Assembly: GCA_910580195.1 (NCBI GenBank)
Contig: CAJTWA010000005.1
Span: 51,455 to 115,454 of the forward strand
DNA: 64,000 nt
Source of the DNA: an uncultured Lachnospiraceae bacterium
GTDB taxonomy: Bacteria > Bacillota > Clostridia > Lachnospirales > Lachnospiraceae
Direction: 5' to 3'
Below are positions 63,976 to 64,000 of this stretch, in pieces. The position numbers and the translations under genes are program-made. Under the pieces are notes generated by a model that worked only from the letters and a program-made list of their open reading frames with translations, ran no database searches and was not told where the DNA came from. Position 1 is the first letter of the stretch, and the number at the start of each line of letters is the position of its first letter.

Positions 63976-64000
63976 AGGGATACCTATAAACCCTTAGACC

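Noticed and set aside
1..64000. tRNA or rRNA genes and tRNA attachment site at the integrase
   Set aside because: No T-loop GTTCGA/GGTTCAA with cloverleaf partners was seen near the integrase or elsewhere.

Overview
The window reads as the chromosome of a spore-forming clostridium, most likely a Lachnospiraceae-type Bacillota. The grounds are spore genes (gpr protease, spoIIP, a GerMN-domain lipoprotein), strong GGAGG ribosome binding sites, a monoderm lipoprotein signal, a clostridial scaffold/GGGtGRT gene pair, and gene order around comEC-holA-rpsT-gpr-spoIIP-lepA-hemW. This assignment is inferred from gene content; no rRNA or tRNA was seen.

Region 1 (1-42 kb) is mostly core chromosome. 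It holds a receiver protein, a small DMT-type transporter, a ComEA-like lipoprotein, an OmpR-type response regulator with its kinase, a GerMN lipoprotein and comEC. A visibly AT-richer accessory insert follows (7.9-11.5 kb): three overlapping genes (DUF262 protein, OLD-like AAA ATPase, unknown protein) that look like a defence-type operon, and a divergent 66-residue repetitive Cys/Asp/Asn peptide with its own promoter and terminator. Next come ahpC with a disulfide-reductase partner, holA, rpsT, gpr, spoIIP, a CorA-type transporter, a frameshifted secreted Fn3/metallo-beta-lactamase protein, lepA, hemW, a LytTR/GHKL two-component pair, queH, argH, asd, a degenerate ATPase, topB, an acyltransferase-like protein, an ABC exporter pair, and the scaffold/GGGtGRT pair. 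Between genes lie many short tandem duplications, often spanning a gene end or start, and four copies of a 193-bp element whose long terminal stems differ between copies but stay complementary.

Region 2 (42.1-62.8 kb) is an accessory, probably mobile and partly decayed element. It begins with a tyrosine integrase broken by a frameshift. It then carries a membrane protein, a frameshifted adenine methylase-like gene, three MerR/excisionase-type small HTH genes, an HNH endonuclease-like protein, unknown proteins, and a dense operon (58.0-62.7 kb) with a paralog pair (one with a Cys-Gly tail), a second DUF262 protein, a DUF3846-like protein and four consecutive genes built from one recurring helical unit. 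Two long stretches (47.6-50.7 and 55.2-58.0 kb) are non-coding degenerate repeats. The whole element, coding and non-coding, is saturated with the motif GGGGTATC/GGGGTATG on one strand only, in all three codon phases, which points to DNA-level selection. An IS630-family transposase closes the window.

The most interesting signals are the strand-polar GGGGTATS motif, the covarying 193-bp elements, the repetitive Cys peptide gene, the DUF262-AAA-unknown operon, and the four-gene repeat family. Three genes are interrupted at G runs; assembly or homopolymer error is a live alternative to real mutation for each.
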